DNA from: an uncultured Oscillospiraceae bacterium | GTDB taxonomy: Bacteria; Bacillota; Clostridia; Oscillospirales; Oscillospiraceae | Direction of reading: 5' to 3' | NCBI GenBank assembly: GCA_934661735.1 | Contig: CAKUJN010000027.1 | Span: 1-24,018, forward strand | DNA: 24,018 nt | Shown: positions 1-9,266 of the stretch, one piece after another | Layout: every line of letters begins with the position of its first letter | Position numbering within the stretch: the stretch's first letter is position 1 | Notes under the pieces: generated by a model | What the model saw: only the letters and a program-made list of their open reading frames with translations | Databases searched by the model: none | Told to the model about the DNA's origin: nothing | Translations under genes and position numbers: made by a program

Positions 1-61
1 GTGCACCCGCAAGGGGTGGGCCGCATCCGTAGCGCTCCTTCGTCGCTGACGGCTGCGCTCG

Positions 62-140
62 CCATCGGCCCCTACAAGGTGCTGTGCAGAATCGTCTGCG
101 AAGCGACGGCTGCGGTGTCACCGCATTCAACAGCACTCCG
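62..140 (+). repeat. Shortened copy of the composite intergenic repeat
   Basis: Positions 63-92 match 16250-16279 except for two bases after the shared CCCCTACAA. Positions 94-140 match the distal end of repeat copy 3 (about 16491-16542), sharing GTCTGCGAAGC and CCGCATTCAAC. In copy 3 these two pieces are separated by about 210 bases of stem-loop module; here they directly abut. Bases 1-61 hold no gene and look like more of the same GC-rich repeat material, including an imperfect inverted repeat around 31-60. Confidence 0.7.
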
Positions 141-149
141 GCAAAGCCG

Positions 150-176
150 AAAAAAGCCCGCGCTTTCGCGCGGGCT
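150..176 (-). terminator. Rho-independent terminator after the aminotransferase gene
   Basis: On the minus strand a 9-bp perfect GC stem (155-163 with 168-176) with a GAAA tetraloop is followed by six T residues. It lies about 20 bases past the stop codon of the gene ending at 197, so it closes that transcript. Confidence 0.9.
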
Positions 177-196
177 CTGCCGTTGCTGCGTTTGAT

Positions 197-1474
197 TTAT
201 GCCATCAGCTGCTCCAGCGCGGCAAGCCGCATGCTGATGCAGAAGATGTCCATCGCCTGCTCCAGCTCCTCAACGGGCGGGAGCGACGGCGCGATGCGGA
301 TATTGGAATCCTGCGGGTCTTTTCCATACGGGAACGTTGCGCCCGCGCCGGTCATGACGACGCCGGCCTCCCTGCACAGCGCCAGCGTCCGCTTTGCAAG
401 CCCCGGGGCCGTATTGCAGGAGACAAAGTAGCCGCCCTTCGGGCGCTGCCACGACGCGATGCCCAGCGGTGCAATCTGCTCGTCCAGTTTGCGCAGGACG
501 CACTGGAACTTCGGATTCAGAATCTTCGCATGCTCCTTCATCAGCGCCAGCGTGTGCGCCTTATCCTTGAGATAACGCACATGACGCAGGGCATTGACCT
601 TGTCATAGGAGATGGTCTGGATGCTCAGCAGCTTTTCCATGTACTTCTGGTTGTCCACCGAGGCGGCCATGACGGAGAAGCCCGCGCCTGGGAGCGTAAT
701 TTTCGACGTGGAGGCGAATTCAAAGACCATATCGGGGTTGCCCGCCTCACGGCAGAGCGTCAGGATGTCGTCAAACGGCACGAACTCGCCGTCGAACTCA
801 TGCACGCAGTAGGCGTTGTCCCACATCAGCGTAAAGTCCGGCGCGGCCGGCTTCAGTGCGGCGATGCGGCGGATGGTCTCATCGGAATAGATAATGCCGT
901 CGGGATTCGAGTATTTCGGCACGCACCACATGCCCTTGACCTCAGGGTCCTTTACCAGCTGCTCCACCAGATCCATGTCGGGGCCGGCGGGCGTCATGGG
1001 AACGGTGATCAGCTCGCAGCCGAACGATTCCGTAACCTTGAAATGGCGATCATAGCCAGGCGCGGGGCAGAGCCATTTGACCTTATCCAGCCTGCACCAC
1101 GGCTTTTCCGAATGCAGCAGGCCGTGCGTAAACGCTTTGGAAATGGTATCGTACATCAGGGTCAGCGACGCGTTGCCGCCGATAAAGCACTCCTCCGGCT
1201 TGCAGCCGAGCACGTCGGCCCAGTACACCTTTGCCTCATGCAGGCCGGTCAGCTCGCCATAGTTACGGGCGTCCACGCCCTCGGAAATGCAGTCCTCGGG
1301 CTTCGACAGGACCGTCAGGATGCCGGACGTCAGATCCAGCTGCTCCTTTCCCGGCTTGCCGCGCGCCATGTTCAGCTTCAGCTCTTTCGCCTTCAGCGCG
1401 TCGTATGCCGCACGAACGGCATCATATTCGGCCTTCAGCTGCGTCGGGGTAAGGTTTTTGTATGCAGTACTCAT
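197..1474 (-). CDS. Type Ic aspartate aminotransferase (PLP-dependent, class I/II fold)
   Basis: The 425-residue protein has the signature of the aspartate aminotransferase subgroup related to MocR-type domains: an early ARGKPGKEQLDL block (37-48), YSNPDG (188-193) with the cofactor-binding Asn190, MWDNAY (217-222) with Asp219 and Tyr222, FASTSK (253-258) with Lys258 as the expected Schiff-base lysine, and NIRIAPS (391-397) with Arg393 for the substrate alpha-carboxylate. Known family members interconvert aspartate and 2-oxoglutarate with oxaloacetate and glutamate in the cytosol. The length is normal. The start has a GAGG site 10 bases upstream. It has its own promoter and lies downstream of an acidic amino-acid symporter, but a terminator separates the two. 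Exact substrate preference cannot be read from sequence. Confidence 0.88.
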   Translation of the reverse strand: MSTAYKNLTPTQLKAEYDAVRAAYDALKAKELKLNMARGKPGKEQLDLTSGILTVLSKPEDCISEGVDARNYGELTGLHEAKVYWADVLGCKPEECFIGGNASLTLMYDTISKAFTHGLLHSEKPWCRLDKVKWLCPAPGYDRHFKVTESFGCELITVPMTPAGPDMDLVEQLVKDPEVKGMWCVPKYSNPDGIIYSDETIRRIAALKPAAPDFTLMWDNAYCVHEFDGEFVPFDDILTLCREAGNPDMVFEFASTSKITLPGAGFSVMAASVDNQKYMEKLLSIQTISYDKVNALRHVRYLKDKAHTLALMKEHAKILNPKFQCVLRKLDEQIAPLGIASWQRPKGGYFVSCNTAPGLAKRTLALCREAGVVMTGAGATFPYGKDPQDSNIRIAPSLPPVEELEQAMDIFCISMRLAALEQLMA

Positions 1475-1533
1475 TTTCTTGCGACCTCACTGTAATTTTT
1501 TCTTTCTGCCATACGGACAGCGGTTCTTATCTC

Positions 1534-1561
1534 AGTATACCATTTCAAGCCGGAAATGCAA
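1534..1561 (-). promoter_or_regulatory. Sigma-A-type promoter for the aminotransferase gene
   Basis: Minus strand reads TTGCAT (1556-1561), a 16-base spacer, then TATACT (1534-1539) with an extended -10 TGG just before it. The leader to the start codon is about 55 bases. Confidence 0.6.
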
Positions 1562-1592
1562 CCCCATGCAGCTGTTTGCCGAAAAAATTGTG

Positions 1593-1623
1593 AAATACCC
1601 GCCGCAGAGAGCGGCGGGTATTT
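1593..1623 (-). terminator. Terminator hairpin after the symporter gene
   Basis: A 13-bp perfect inverted repeat (1593-1605 with 1611-1623, 5-base loop) lies about 40 bases past the symporter stop. On the minus strand it is followed by CACAATTTTTT, so the U-tract is slightly displaced. On the plus strand there is no T-run. Confidence 0.75.
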
Positions 1624-1662
1624 GTTGAATATGCACAATAAATGCCTGGGTTTTGCCTCCGC

Positions 1663-2904
1663 TTACTTCGCGGCAGCTTTGGCCTTCTTCTCGCGCTCGA
1701 TGCGGGAGATGAACAGCGCGCAGGTTGCGTCGCCGGTGATGTTCAGCGTGGTACGGCCCATGTCGAACAGCTTGTCGACGCCCGCGATGATCGCGATGCC
1801 CTCGACCGGCAGGCCGACCTGCGTCAGAACCATGGCCAGCATGATCATGCCCGCGCCAGGCGTACCGGCAGTGCCGATGGAAGCCAGCGTCGCGGTGACG
1901 ACGATCATGGCCATATCGCCGATCGTCAGATCGATGCCGTAGCAGCAGGCGATAAAGACCGCGCAGACCGCCTGATAGATGGCCGTGCCGTCCATGTTGA
2001 TCGTCGAGCCGAGCGGCAGAACGAAGGAGCTGATTTCCGGCTCCGCGCCCAGCGCGTTGCAGCACTCAATGTTGACCGGCAGGGTCGCGGCGGAGGAGGT
2101 CGTCGTGAAAGCGGTGATCATGGCGGGGAAAATGCCCTTGAAGAACTTCACAACGCTCATCTTGGCGAGGAAGCGGACAGACAGGCCATAGACAACGACA
2201 ACGTGGATGATGTAGCCGATGTAGGCGACGCCGATGATCAGAGCCAGCTTGCCGATGATCTGCGGGCCGTTGACGGCAACAACGTTGGTCATCAGGCAGA
2301 AAACGCCGATCGGGGTGAAGCTGATGATCATCATCATGATCTTCATAACGACTTCGAAGCAGCAGTTGATCAGCTCGCCGACCTTCGCACCCTTTTCGCC
2401 GGAGGCCAGAACGCCCGCGCCAAGGAAGATGGCGATGACGATGACCGGCAGCATGTCGGCATTGACCATGGGCTTGAAGAAGTTGTCGGGGAAGATGTTC
2501 ACGATGACCTGCATGATATGGGGCGCTTCCTTGGCCTCATATTCCAGCGTGCCGAGGTCGGCGGAGGGCAGGGGCGTGAACGCGCCCTTGAACAGGTTGA
2601 CCAGCACAAGGCCGATCACGACGGCGATGGCGGTGGTGCACATGTAGTAGATAAAGGTTTTCAGGCCGACAGAGCCGACGCGCTTGAGATCGTTCAGGGA
2701 GATAACGCCGTCTGCGATAGACAGCAGAACCACCGGAACAACCAGGAACTTCAGCAGGTTGACATAGATCGTGCCGACGGGCTTGATCCATGTGGTGGTA
2801 AAATCACCCTGTCCGGCAAACGCGAACGCAAGGCCCGCCGCGATACCGGCAAGCATGCCGATAAATATCCATGCCGGCAGACTCAGTTTTTTCTTTTTTT
2901 CCAT
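1663..2904 (-). CDS. Dicarboxylate/amino acid:cation symporter (DAACS, glutamate/aspartate type)
   Basis: The 413-residue polytopic membrane protein carries all core motifs of the GltPh/EAAT family: the hairpin-1 tip TTTSSAATLP (267-276), NMDGTA in TM7 (303-308), the hairpin-2 tip GTAGTPGAG (344-352), and a TM8 segment DMGRTTLNITGD (381-392). Arg384 corresponds to the residue that binds the substrate side-chain carboxylate and Asp381 to the one that binds the amino group. Together they point to aspartate or glutamate rather than neutral amino acids or succinate. Uptake in the family is coupled to Na+ or H+. I chose ATG at 2904 because AGGTGAAAGG precedes it; an in-frame GTG at 2916 overlaps that site and lacks its own. 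Monocistronic with its own promoter. Confidence 0.9.
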   Translation of the reverse strand: MEKKKKLSLPAWIFIGMLAGIAAGLAFAFAGQGDFTTTWIKPVGTIYVNLLKFLVVPVVLLSIADGVISLNDLKRVGSVGLKTFIYYMCTTAIAVVIGLVLVNLFKGAFTPLPSADLGTLEYEAKEAPHIMQVIVNIFPDNFFKPMVNADMLPVIVIAIFLGAGVLASGEKGAKVGELINCCFEVVMKIMMMIISFTPIGVFCLMTNVVAVNGPQIIGKLALIIGVAYIGYIIHVVVVYGLSVRFLAKMSVVKFFKGIFPAMITAFTTTSSAATLPVNIECCNALGAEPEISSFVLPLGSTINMDGTAIYQAVCAVFIACCYGIDLTIGDMAMIVVTATLASIGTAGTPGAGMIMLAMVLTQVGLPVEGIAIIAGVDKLFDMGRTTLNITGDATCALFISRIEREKKAKAAAK

Positions 2905-2966
2905 AAATCCTTTCACCTCATAAAATCTCTCATTCCCGTGAAGCTCTCACCCTCCACGGTGCGATT

Positions 2967-2996
2967 ATTATAGCAGGAGGTGTTAAGAAGTGTAAA
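2967..2996 (-). promoter_or_regulatory. Promoter for the symporter gene
   Basis: Minus strand reads TTTACA (2991-2996), an 18-base spacer and TATAAT (2967-2972), preceded by an extended -10 TGC. About 55 bases of leader lead to the start codon. The remaining stretch up to 3097 is AT-rich and holds no visible gene. Confidence 0.7.
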
Positions 2997-3097
2997 GAAT
3001 TTTTTGTGCAGTCAGTATATTTTTGGAGGATTACGAGAAAATCAAACTGTAAATTTTGCTATATTGTCCAATTGACTTTCCCGAAAAACTGGAAAAC

Positions 3098-3802
3098 TCA
3101 GTCCACGCATTCATATCCGCAGAAGCGGATGGCCGCGCGCGCCAGCTCCTCGGTCGGGTCGACAAACGGTCCCTCCGCACCGATCTGCTGCGCCGCGATG
3201 GGAAGCTCGGTGCATCCCAGAATGAAATAATCCGCGCCGCGCGCACGCATGTCCGCCAGCAGACGCGTCCAGTTTTCCGTCTCCGGCGCAAGCGGCTTCG
3301 ACGCCTTGACCACATCGTAGATGATGTGCATCAGCATATCCTGCTCCGCCGCGTCGGGAATCAGATATGCAGCGCCCTCCGCCTCCAGCGCGCGGGCATA
3401 CAGCCCCGTGGCAAGCGTTCCCTTCGTCGCCAGCACCGCCGCGCACTTTCCCGCGTAGCGCTGCGCGCACGCCTTCGCCGTGGAGGCCAGCATGCTGATA
3501 AACGGAATCTCCGTCTCGCTTTGCAGCTGCGGCAGGAAATAGTGCGCCGTGTTGCACGGCATGATGATGCAGTCCGCGCCGCACAGCGCCAGCTTGCCCA
3601 GCGAATCGCGCATCTGCGGAAGCGGGCTTTCGCCGCCGGACAGAATCGCCGCCGTGCGGTCGGGAATGTTCGGGTTGTCGTCAATATAGATGCGGATGTG
3701 GTCGCCGTCCTTTTCCGCCTTTGTCAGCAGGACGATTTTGCGCAGCAGGTCGGCCGTGGCAAGCGGCCCCATGCCGCCGAGGATACCGATGGACTTTTTC
3801 AT
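3098..3802 (-). CDS. Aspartate/glutamate racemase family protein
   Basis: The 234-residue protein begins MKKSIGILGGMGPLAT, typical of the PLP-independent Asp/Glu racemase superfamily, and has both catalytic cysteines: Cys83 in MPCNTAH and Cys197 in GCTELP. Such two-cysteine enzymes remove and re-add the alpha proton from opposite faces, converting L- to D-aspartate or glutamate. The ATG at 3802 is chosen because AAGGAG lies 10 bases upstream; an in-frame ATG at 3835 would add 11 residues but has no ribosome binding site. It is the last gene of the HAD-TauE-racemase run, 52 bases after the exporter gene. Whether it supplies D-Glu for peptidoglycan or handles D-Asp cannot be decided; its similarity is closer to broad amino-acid racemases than to MurI. 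Confidence 0.85.
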   Translation of the reverse strand: MKKSIGILGGMGPLATADLLRKIVLLTKAEKDGDHIRIYIDDNPNIPDRTAAILSGGESPLPQMRDSLGKLALCGADCIIMPCNTAHYFLPQLQSETEIPFISMLASTAKACAQRYAGKCAAVLATKGTLATGLYARALEAEGAAYLIPDAAEQDMLMHIIYDVVKASKPLAPETENWTRLLADMRARGADYFILGCTELPIAAQQIGAEGPFVDPTEELARAAIRFCGYECVD

Positions 3803-3854
3803 GTTCTTCGTGCTCCTTTCTGTTCCTAACGTCATAACGCCGCAGCGCGGCGGA

Positions 3855-4628
3855 TTATCCCGTGATCAGCTCCTGCACCACCTTGACCGCCAGCAGAAGC
3901 AGCACGACAATCACGGTGGGCTTGACGATCTTCGAGCCGTTTTTGATGGCAAGGCCCGCGCCGATGTAGTGTCCGGCGATGGACGTCACCGCGCCGATGA
4001 GCCCCAGCGCCAGAAACACCTTCCCGCTCAAAAGCGAGGTGAACAGCGAGGCGATATTGGAGGAAAGATTGACCAGCTTGACATTGCCGCTGGCCGTGCG
4101 CACGTCCAGCTTTCCCAGATTGCAGAACACCAGCAGCAGAAACGTGCCGGTCCCGGGACCGTAGAAGCCGTCATATGCACCGATTACCAGCGCCGCCGTC
4201 CAGACGATCGCCATCTGCTTTTTCGGGTCGATCTCGCCGCGCTCCTCGGGGAATTTCCGCTGCCGCAGGACGACGAACGCCACCACCGGCAGCACAATCA
4301 GAAGCAGATACTTGAGATACACCTCGCTGAGCATCAGCTGGAGCCTCGTGCCGAAATATGAACCAATCAGCGCCAGCACGATGGACGGAATGCCGAGCTT
4401 CCAGTCCACACAGCCGTTTTTGATATAACGCGCCGTGGACGCGAACGTACCGATTCCCGCAGAGAGCTTGTTCGTGCCCAGCGCCATGTGCATCGGCAGT
4501 CCCGCAATCAGATATGTCGGCACGGAGATGATTCCGCCGCCGCCCGCAATGGCGTCGGTAAACGACGCAAGAAACACGCCGACCGCCACAATCAGCACCA
4601 TCGGCAGCGTCAGATTTTCAATTCCCAT
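3855..4628 (-). CDS. TauE/SafE family sulfite/organic-anion exporter-like membrane protein
   Basis: The 257-residue hydrophobic protein has two internally related halves, each with a glycine-rich family motif: GGGGIISVPTYLIAGLP near residues 29-45 and GAYDGFYGPGTGTFLLL near 149-165. Hydrophobic runs fit about eight membrane segments. The family moves sulfite, sulfoacetate or other small sulfonates and organic anions, but the substrate here is unknown. Its start follows the stop of the HAD gene by a single base (TGAAATG), so the two are almost certainly translationally coupled; the ribosome binding site is the G-run in the HAD gene's 3' end. The downstream racemase belongs to the same transcript. 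Confidence 0.88.
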   Translation of the reverse strand: MGIENLTLPMVLIVAVGVFLASFTDAIAGGGGIISVPTYLIAGLPMHMALGTNKLSAGIGTFASTARYIKNGCVDWKLGIPSIVLALIGSYFGTRLQLMLSEVYLKYLLLIVLPVVAFVVLRQRKFPEERGEIDPKKQMAIVWTAALVIGAYDGFYGPGTGTFLLLVFCNLGKLDVRTASGNVKLVNLSSNIASLFTSLLSGKVFLALGLIGAVTSIAGHYIGAGLAIKNGSKIVKPTVIVVLLLLAVKVVQELITG

Positions 4629-4629
4629 T

Positions 4630-5454
4630 TCAGATTTCCCCCCGCACGATCATTTCCAGAATATCGGCCACGCCGCCCTTTTCATTCGACGGCGCGATAA
4701 TATCCGCCGTTTTCTTCAGCGCCTCGCTGCCGTTTTCCATCACCACGGCCGTCCCCGCGTACCGGAGCGTCGCCGCATCGTTGCTGCTGTCGCCGATGGC
4801 CATGACCTCCTCGCGCCGGAGGCCGAGCCTCTGCGCCAGCGCCGCCAGCGCGACGCCCTTGTCCGTGTCCGGATTCATGACCTCCAGATCGATGAAGCCC
4901 GCCTCGGTCACAAAATACGGAAGCTGGGAGAGGTCCTCCTTTGCGCGGCGGTGCTCGTCCTCGCTTGCGTATTTGACGTAGAACTTTTCCACCGGCGCGT
5001 CCCAGCGCGTGATCATGCCGTCCAGATCGTCCACGATTTTGTGCCCGTGCGCAAAGAGCATCCGGACGGACGGGATATAATAGCGGTCAAAATTCTCCAT
5101 CTGCGGGCCGGAATTGTACACAATTCCGCCGGAGAAGAAATTGACCAGGCCGTCATAGCGCCGCAGACGGCTGTAAATCAGCCTTGCGTCGTCCGCCGAA
5201 AGCGGACAGTGGTACAGGCTTTCGCCCGTGCGCAGATCCAGCACCTGCGCGCCGGTGTACGCGACGATATAGCGCAGCTGCGGCAGCGCGTCCAGAATAT
5301 AATCACACTCACCAGGGCTTCTGCCCGTGCACAGCGCAAGCTCGACTCCGTGCGCCGCCGCGTCGGCCGCGGCCTGCCGCACGCGCGGCAGAATTTCCTG
5401 CTTTGCCGTAACCAGCGTGCCGTCGACGTCGACGGCGACCAGACGAATGGACAT
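4630..5454 (-). CDS. Cof-type HAD-IIB family phosphatase
   Basis: The 274-residue protein shows the four haloacid dehalogenase motifs: DVDGTL (9-14, nucleophile Asp9 and acid/base Asp11), CTGRS (42-46, Thr43), Lys199 within DTDKG, and GDSSND (221-226, Asp222 and Asp226 for Mg2+). The insert between motifs II and III (about residues 80-190) has the type IIB cap of Cof/YkrA-like sugar-phosphate or flavin-nucleotide phosphatases. Substrates in this family are broad and cannot be predicted. AAGGAG lies 9 bases before the start. It is first gene of an operon with the TauE-like and racemase genes, driven by a good promoter in the divergent region shared with secA. Confidence 0.9.
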   Translation of the reverse strand: MSIRLVAVDVDGTLVTAKQEILPRVRQAAADAAAHGVELALCTGRSPGECDYILDALPQLRYIVAYTGAQVLDLRTGESLYHCPLSADDARLIYSRLRRYDGLVNFFSGGIVYNSGPQMENFDRYYIPSVRMLFAHGHKIVDDLDGMITRWDAPVEKFYVKYASEDEHRRAKEDLSQLPYFVTEAGFIDLEVMNPDTDKGVALAALAQRLGLRREEVMAIGDSSNDAATLRYAGTAVVMENGSEALKKTADIIAPSNEKGGVADILEMIVRGEI

Positions 5455-5500
5455 GATGGGCTTCTCCTTTCACGCGGCGGACGGTCCTGAATTCGACTTC

Positions 5501-5529
5501 ATTTTACAGGCAGGCCGCGCCGAAATCAA
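5501..5529 (-). promoter_or_regulatory. Promoter of the HAD-TauE-racemase operon
   Basis: Minus strand reads TTGATT (5524-5529), a 17-base spacer and TAAAAT (5501-5506). About 45 bases of leader separate it from the start codon. It is back to back with the secA promoter 34 bases away. Confidence 0.75.
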
Positions 5530-5562
5530 GCGTGCGCACGCCGGTAAATTCACAATTTCTTC

Positions 5563-5591
5563 TTTTTTTACCGCGCCTTGTGTGATATAAT
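5563..5591 (+). promoter_or_regulatory. Promoter of the secA operon
   Basis: TATAAT at 5586-5591 is preceded by an extended -10 TGA. The -35 position (5563-5568) holds only TTTTTT, so the extended -10 probably carries recognition. The leader is about 55 bases and ends in an AGGAAGG site 8 bases before the secA start. Confidence 0.65.
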
Positions 5592-5651
5592 TCATCATCA
5601 GAATGCAGAATTATACATTGCGCCGGACTGCGGCGCAGGAAGGTATGTAAA

Positions 5652-8414
5652 ATGGGTCTGTTTACAAAACTGTTTGGAACGCGCTCCGAGCGCGAGGTCA
5701 AAAAGCTGGAGCCGCTGGTCAGCGCCGTCATGGCGCTGGACGAGCCGTACCGCAAGCTCTCCGACGACGAGCTGAAGGCCAAAACCGCCGAATTCAAAGA
5801 GCGGCTTGCAAACGGCGAAACGCTGGACGATCTTCTGGTCGAGGCGTTTGCCGTCTGCCGCGAGGCGGCCGACCGCGTGCTGGGCCTGCGGCCGTACCGC
5901 GTACAGGTCGTCGGCGGCATCGTCCTGCATCAGGGCCGCATCGCCGAAATGAAAACCGGCGAGGGCAAAACGCTGGTCGCCATCCTCCCCGCCTATCTCA
6001 ACGCCCTGACGGGCGAGGGCGTGCACATTGTCACGGTCAACGACTATCTGGCCAAGCGTGACGCCGAGTGGATGGGCAAGGTCTACCGCTTTCTCGGCCT
6101 GTCCGTCGGCCTGATCATCCACGATCTGACGCCCGCGCAGCGGCGCGAGTCCTATGCCGCGGATATCACCTACGGCACAAACAACGAATTCGGTTTTGAC
6201 TATCTGCGCGACAACATGGCCATTTACAAGTCTGAAATGGTCCAGCGCGGGCACAATTTCGTCATCGTCGACGAGGTCGACTCGATTCTCATCGACGAGG
6301 CCAGAACGCCGCTGATCATCTCCGGCAGGGGCGAGGAATCGTCCAAGCTGTACGAGATGGCCGACTATTTCGTCTCCCGCCTGAAAAAGCAGGTGTTTGC
6401 CTCCACCGACGACAAGGAGCTTCAGGACGACTATGACTGCGACTATGTCGTCGTGGAAAAGGACCGCAGCGTCAGCCTGACGCAGTCCGGTATCAAAAAG
6501 GCCGAGGAATTCTTCGGCGTGGAGAATCTTGCGGACGTGGAAAACGCCACGCTTTCGCACCACATCAATCAGGCCATGAAGGCGCGGGGCCTGATGAAGC
6601 GCGATATCGACTACGTCGTCAAGGACGGACAGGTCATCATCGTCGACGAGTACACCGGCCGCCTGATGTACGGCCGCCGCTATAACGAGGGCCTGCATCA
6701 GGCCATCGAGGCCAAGGAGGGCGTGCAGGTCGCAAGCGAAAACAAGACGCTCGCCACCATCACGTTCCAGAATTTCTTCCGTCTGTACAAAAAGCTCTCC
6801 GGCATGACCGGCACGGCCCTGACCGAGGAGGAGGAATTCGAGGGTATCTACAATCTGGACGTTGTGGAAATCCCGACGAACAGGCCCGTTATCCGTATCG
6901 ACGACCCCGACGTCGTTTACAAGACCGAGGCCGGCAAGTTCCGCGCCGTCATCCGTCAGATCGAGGAATGCCACAAAAGGGGCCAGCCCGTTCTGGTCGG
7001 CACCATTTCCATTGAAAAATCCGAGCTGCTCTCGCAGATGCTCCGGCGCGAGGGCATTGCGCACAACGTCCTGAACGCCAAGCACCACGAAAAGGAGGCC
7101 GAAATCGTCGCGCAGGCGGGCCACCTTGGCGCCGTCACCATCGCAACGAACATGGCCGGCCGCGGCACGGATATCATGCTGGGCGGCAACGCCGAGTTCA
7201 TGGCCAAAAGCGATCTGCGCAAAAGCGGCATGGACGAGGCGCTGATTACCGAATGCACCTCGTTTGCCGAAACCGCCGATCCCGAGATTCTGGCCGCGCG
7301 CGCGGCCTATGCCGAGGCATATGCCCGCCACAAGCCTGAGGTTGACGCGGAGGCGGACAAGGTCCGCGCGGCGGGCGGTCTGTTCATCGTCGGCACCGAG
7401 CGGCATGAGTCCCGCCGGATTGACAACCAGCTGCGCGGCCGCGCCGGCCGTCAGGGCGACCCCGGCGAGACACGCTTCTATCTGTCGATGCAGGACGACG
7501 TCATGCGCCTGTTCGGCTCCGAGCGGATGATGAACATGATGGAAACGCTCGGCATCGACGAGGATACGCCCATCGACGCGAAGATTCTCTCTGGTGCAAT
7601 TGAAAACGCGCAGAAAACTGTGGAAAGCCGCAACTATCAGGTCCGCAAGAGCGTGCTGGAATACGACGACGTGATGAACGTCCAGCGTAAGATCATCTAT
7701 GAGCAGCGCCAGCAGGTGCTGGACGGCGAGGATCTCCAGCGCAGCATCCACGCCATGATGCAGTTTGTCGTCTCCGGCGCGGTACGCAGCGTATTCGGCG
7801 AGCAGACGCATCTGACCGAGCCCCAGCAGCTCCGTGATCTGCTGCGCCGCTTTGAGGGCGTGTATCTTCCGCTCGGCTCGTGGGTCGTGCCGGAGGCGGA
7901 GCTTCCGAAGCTCACGCGCGACGGCGCCGAGCAGCATCTGATGGAGCTTCTGACCCGCGCATACGAAAAGAAGGAGCAGCAGTACGGTGCGCCCGTCATG
8001 CGCGAGGTTGAACGCGTGATCACGCTGCGCGTCGTGGACGAATACTGGATGGACCACATCGACGCGATGGACGACCTGCGTCAGGGCATCCGTCTGCGCG
8101 CCTACGCGCAGGATAACCCCGTCGTGGCGTACAAGCGCGAGGGCTTTGCGATGTTCGAGGCACTCATGTCCACGATCAAGGAGGAAATCGTCCGCCGTCT
8201 GTTCGCATTCCGTCTGAAAACCGACGCCGAGATCAAGCGCGAGCGCGTGGCAAAGGTCACCGGCGAGGGCGGCGGCGACCGCACTGTCAAGCGCCAGCCC
8301 GTGGTCAAAAAGATCAAGGTCGGCCCGAACGATCCCTGCCCCTGCGGCAGCGGAAAAAAATACAAAAAGTGCTGCCGCGACAAGGACCTGGCGGCCGAGC
8401 GCGGCCAGAACTGA
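5652..8414 (+). CDS. secA: Protein translocase subunit SecA
   Basis: The 920-residue ATPase drives secretion of unfolded preproteins through SecYEG at the membrane. Visible motifs are Walker A MKTGEGKT (100-107), the DEAD-type Walker B VIVDEVDS (204-211), [12 protein letters not shown] (214-225) leading into the preprotein cross-linking domain, NMAGRGTD (500-507), and an arginine-finger block within [20 protein letters not shown] (583-602). The C-terminal tail has a zinc-binding SEC-C motif with Cys896, Cys898, Cys907 and Cys908, as in SecAs that use SecB-like or ribosomal contacts; the tail is preceded by a variable linker. Length is normal for a Gram-positive SecA. It heads a unit with pgeF, a lipoprotein and a CapK-like enzyme; pgeF follows by 33 bases. 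Confidence 0.98.
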   Translation: MGLFTKLFGTRSEREVKKLEPLVSAVMALDEPYRKLSDDELKAKTAEFKERLANGETLDDLLVEAFAVCREAADRVLGLRPYRVQVVGGIVLHQGRIAEMKTGEGKTLVAILPAYLNALTGEGVHIVTVNDYLAKRDAEWMGKVYRFLGLSVGLIIHDLTPAQRRESYAADITYGTNNEFGFDYLRDNMAIYKSEMVQRGHNFVIVDEVDSILIDEARTPLIISGRGEESSKLYEMADYFVSRLKKQVFASTDDKELQDDYDCDYVVVEKDRSVSLTQSGIKKAEEFFGVENLADVENATLSHHINQAMKARGLMKRDIDYVVKDGQVIIVDEYTGRLMYGRRYNEGLHQAIEAKEGVQVASENKTLATITFQNFFRLYKKLSGMTGTALTEEEEFEGIYNLDVVEIPTNRPVIRIDDPDVVYKTEAGKFRAVIRQIEECHKRGQPVLVGTISIEKSELLSQMLRREGIAHNVLNAKHHEKEAEIVAQAGHLGAVTIATNMAGRGTDIMLGGNAEFMAKSDLRKSGMDEALITECTSFAETADPEILAARAAYAEAYARHKPEVDAEADKVRAAGGLFIVGTERHESRRIDNQLRGRAGRQGDPGETRFYLSMQDDVMRLFGSERMMNMMETLGIDEDTPIDAKILSGAIENAQKTVESRNYQVRKSVLEYDDVMNVQRKIIYEQRQQVLDGEDLQRSIHAMMQFVVSGAVRSVFGEQTHLTEPQQLRDLLRRFEGVYLPLGSWVVPEAELPKLTRDGAEQHLMELLTRAYEKKEQQYGAPVMREVERVITLRVVDEYWMDHIDAMDDLRQGIRLRAYAQDNPVVAYKREGFAMFEALMSTIKEEIVRRLFAFRLKTDAEIKRERVAKVTGEGGGDRTVKRQPVVKKIKVGPNDPCPCGSGKKYKKCCRDKDLAAERGQN

Positions 8415-8447
8415 GCCGCCGCGCCGTCTGATACGGCAAGGAGCATT

Positions 8448-9266
8448 ATGTTTCACACCATCAAACGCGATACGCTGGAATATCTGACCGCCGACGCGCT
8501 TGCCGGAAGCGTCCACTGCTTCTCCACGCGCTTCGGCGGCGTGAGCGAGGGATGTCTTGCCAGCCTGAATCTGGGCACGCACCGCGGCGACCGGCCGGAA
8601 AACGTGCTGGAAAACTACCGCATTCTCGGCGAAGCCACGGGCTTCCGTCCGGAGGACACGGTTTTCACGCGCCAGCTGCACACGGATATTGTCCGCCGCG
8701 CCGGCCGCGCCGACCGTGGGACGGGCCTGTACCGTCCGCAGGCCGAGGCCTGCGACGGCCTGATCACCGACGAGCCGGACGCGGCGCTGGTCTGCTTCGG
8801 CGCGGACTGCGCGACAATCCTGCTGTACGACCCCGTGCGCGGCGCAATCGGCGCGGTGCACTCTGGCTGGCGCGGCACGGCGCAGGGCATCGCGCAGAAG
8901 GCTGTGGAGGCCATGACGCGCGAATTCGGCTGTAAGCCGGAGAACATCCGCGCCGCCATCGGCCCGAGCATCGGACAGTGCTGCTTTGAGACGGACGGCG
9001 ACGTGCCGCAGGCCATGCTGGACGCGCTCGGCCCCGAGGCCGAGGCGTTTATTCAGCGCCGCGGCGAAAAATACCATGTGGACAACAAGCTTTTGTGCCG
9101 TCTGTGGCTTCAGCGCGCGGGTGTCCGCCGGATTGATGTGTGCGCCGAATGCACCATGTGCCGGCCGGACCGCTTCTGGTCACACCGCGTGACCGGCGGC
9201 GAGCGCGGCTCGCTCGCCGCGGTGATCATGCTCCCGCGTCCGGCACAGGAAAGGAAGCTGCCATGA
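8448..9266 (+). CDS. pgeF: PgeF/YfiH-family multicopper-oxidase-like (laccase-domain) protein
   Basis: The 272-residue protein is a full-length member of the YfiH/LACC1 family. The three zinc or copper ligand positions are visible as His78 in QLHTD, Cys121 in GADCAT and His138 in AVHSGWRG, with the closing FWSHRVTGGERG block at 243-254. Family members have been described as purine nucleoside phosphorylase/adenosine deaminase-type enzymes and, as PgeF, in peptidoglycan editing that corrects misincorporated L-Ser at the second stem-peptide position. Which activity applies here is not readable from sequence. AAGGAG sits 4 bases before the ATG. Its stop overlaps the next gene's start by ATGA, implying coupling. 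Placement after secA fits a cell-envelope role. Confidence 0.9.
   Translation: MFHTIKRDTLEYLTADALAGSVHCFSTRFGGVSEGCLASLNLGTHRGDRPENVLENYRILGEATGFRPEDTVFTRQLHTDIVRRAGRADRGTGLYRPQAEACDGLITDEPDAALVCFGADCATILLYDPVRGAIGAVHSGWRGTAQGIAQKAVEAMTREFGCKPENIRAAIGPSIGQCCFETDGDVPQAMLDALGPEAEAFIQRRGEKYHVDNKLLCRLWLQRAGVRRIDVCAECTMCRPDRFWSHRVTGGERGSLAAVIMLPRPAQERKLP

Noticed and set aside
1642..2973. A 443-codon plus-strand frame over the symporter gene
   Set aside because: Its product is rich in Asp, Gly, His and Arg with no domain; it mirrors the membrane protein encoded opposite.
5598..9077. A 1159-codon open frame antisense to secA and pgeF
   Set aside because: SecA and PgeF on the plus strand carry unmistakable motifs end to end. 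The antisense frame has no recognisable domain and is the usual by-product of GC-rich third codon positions.
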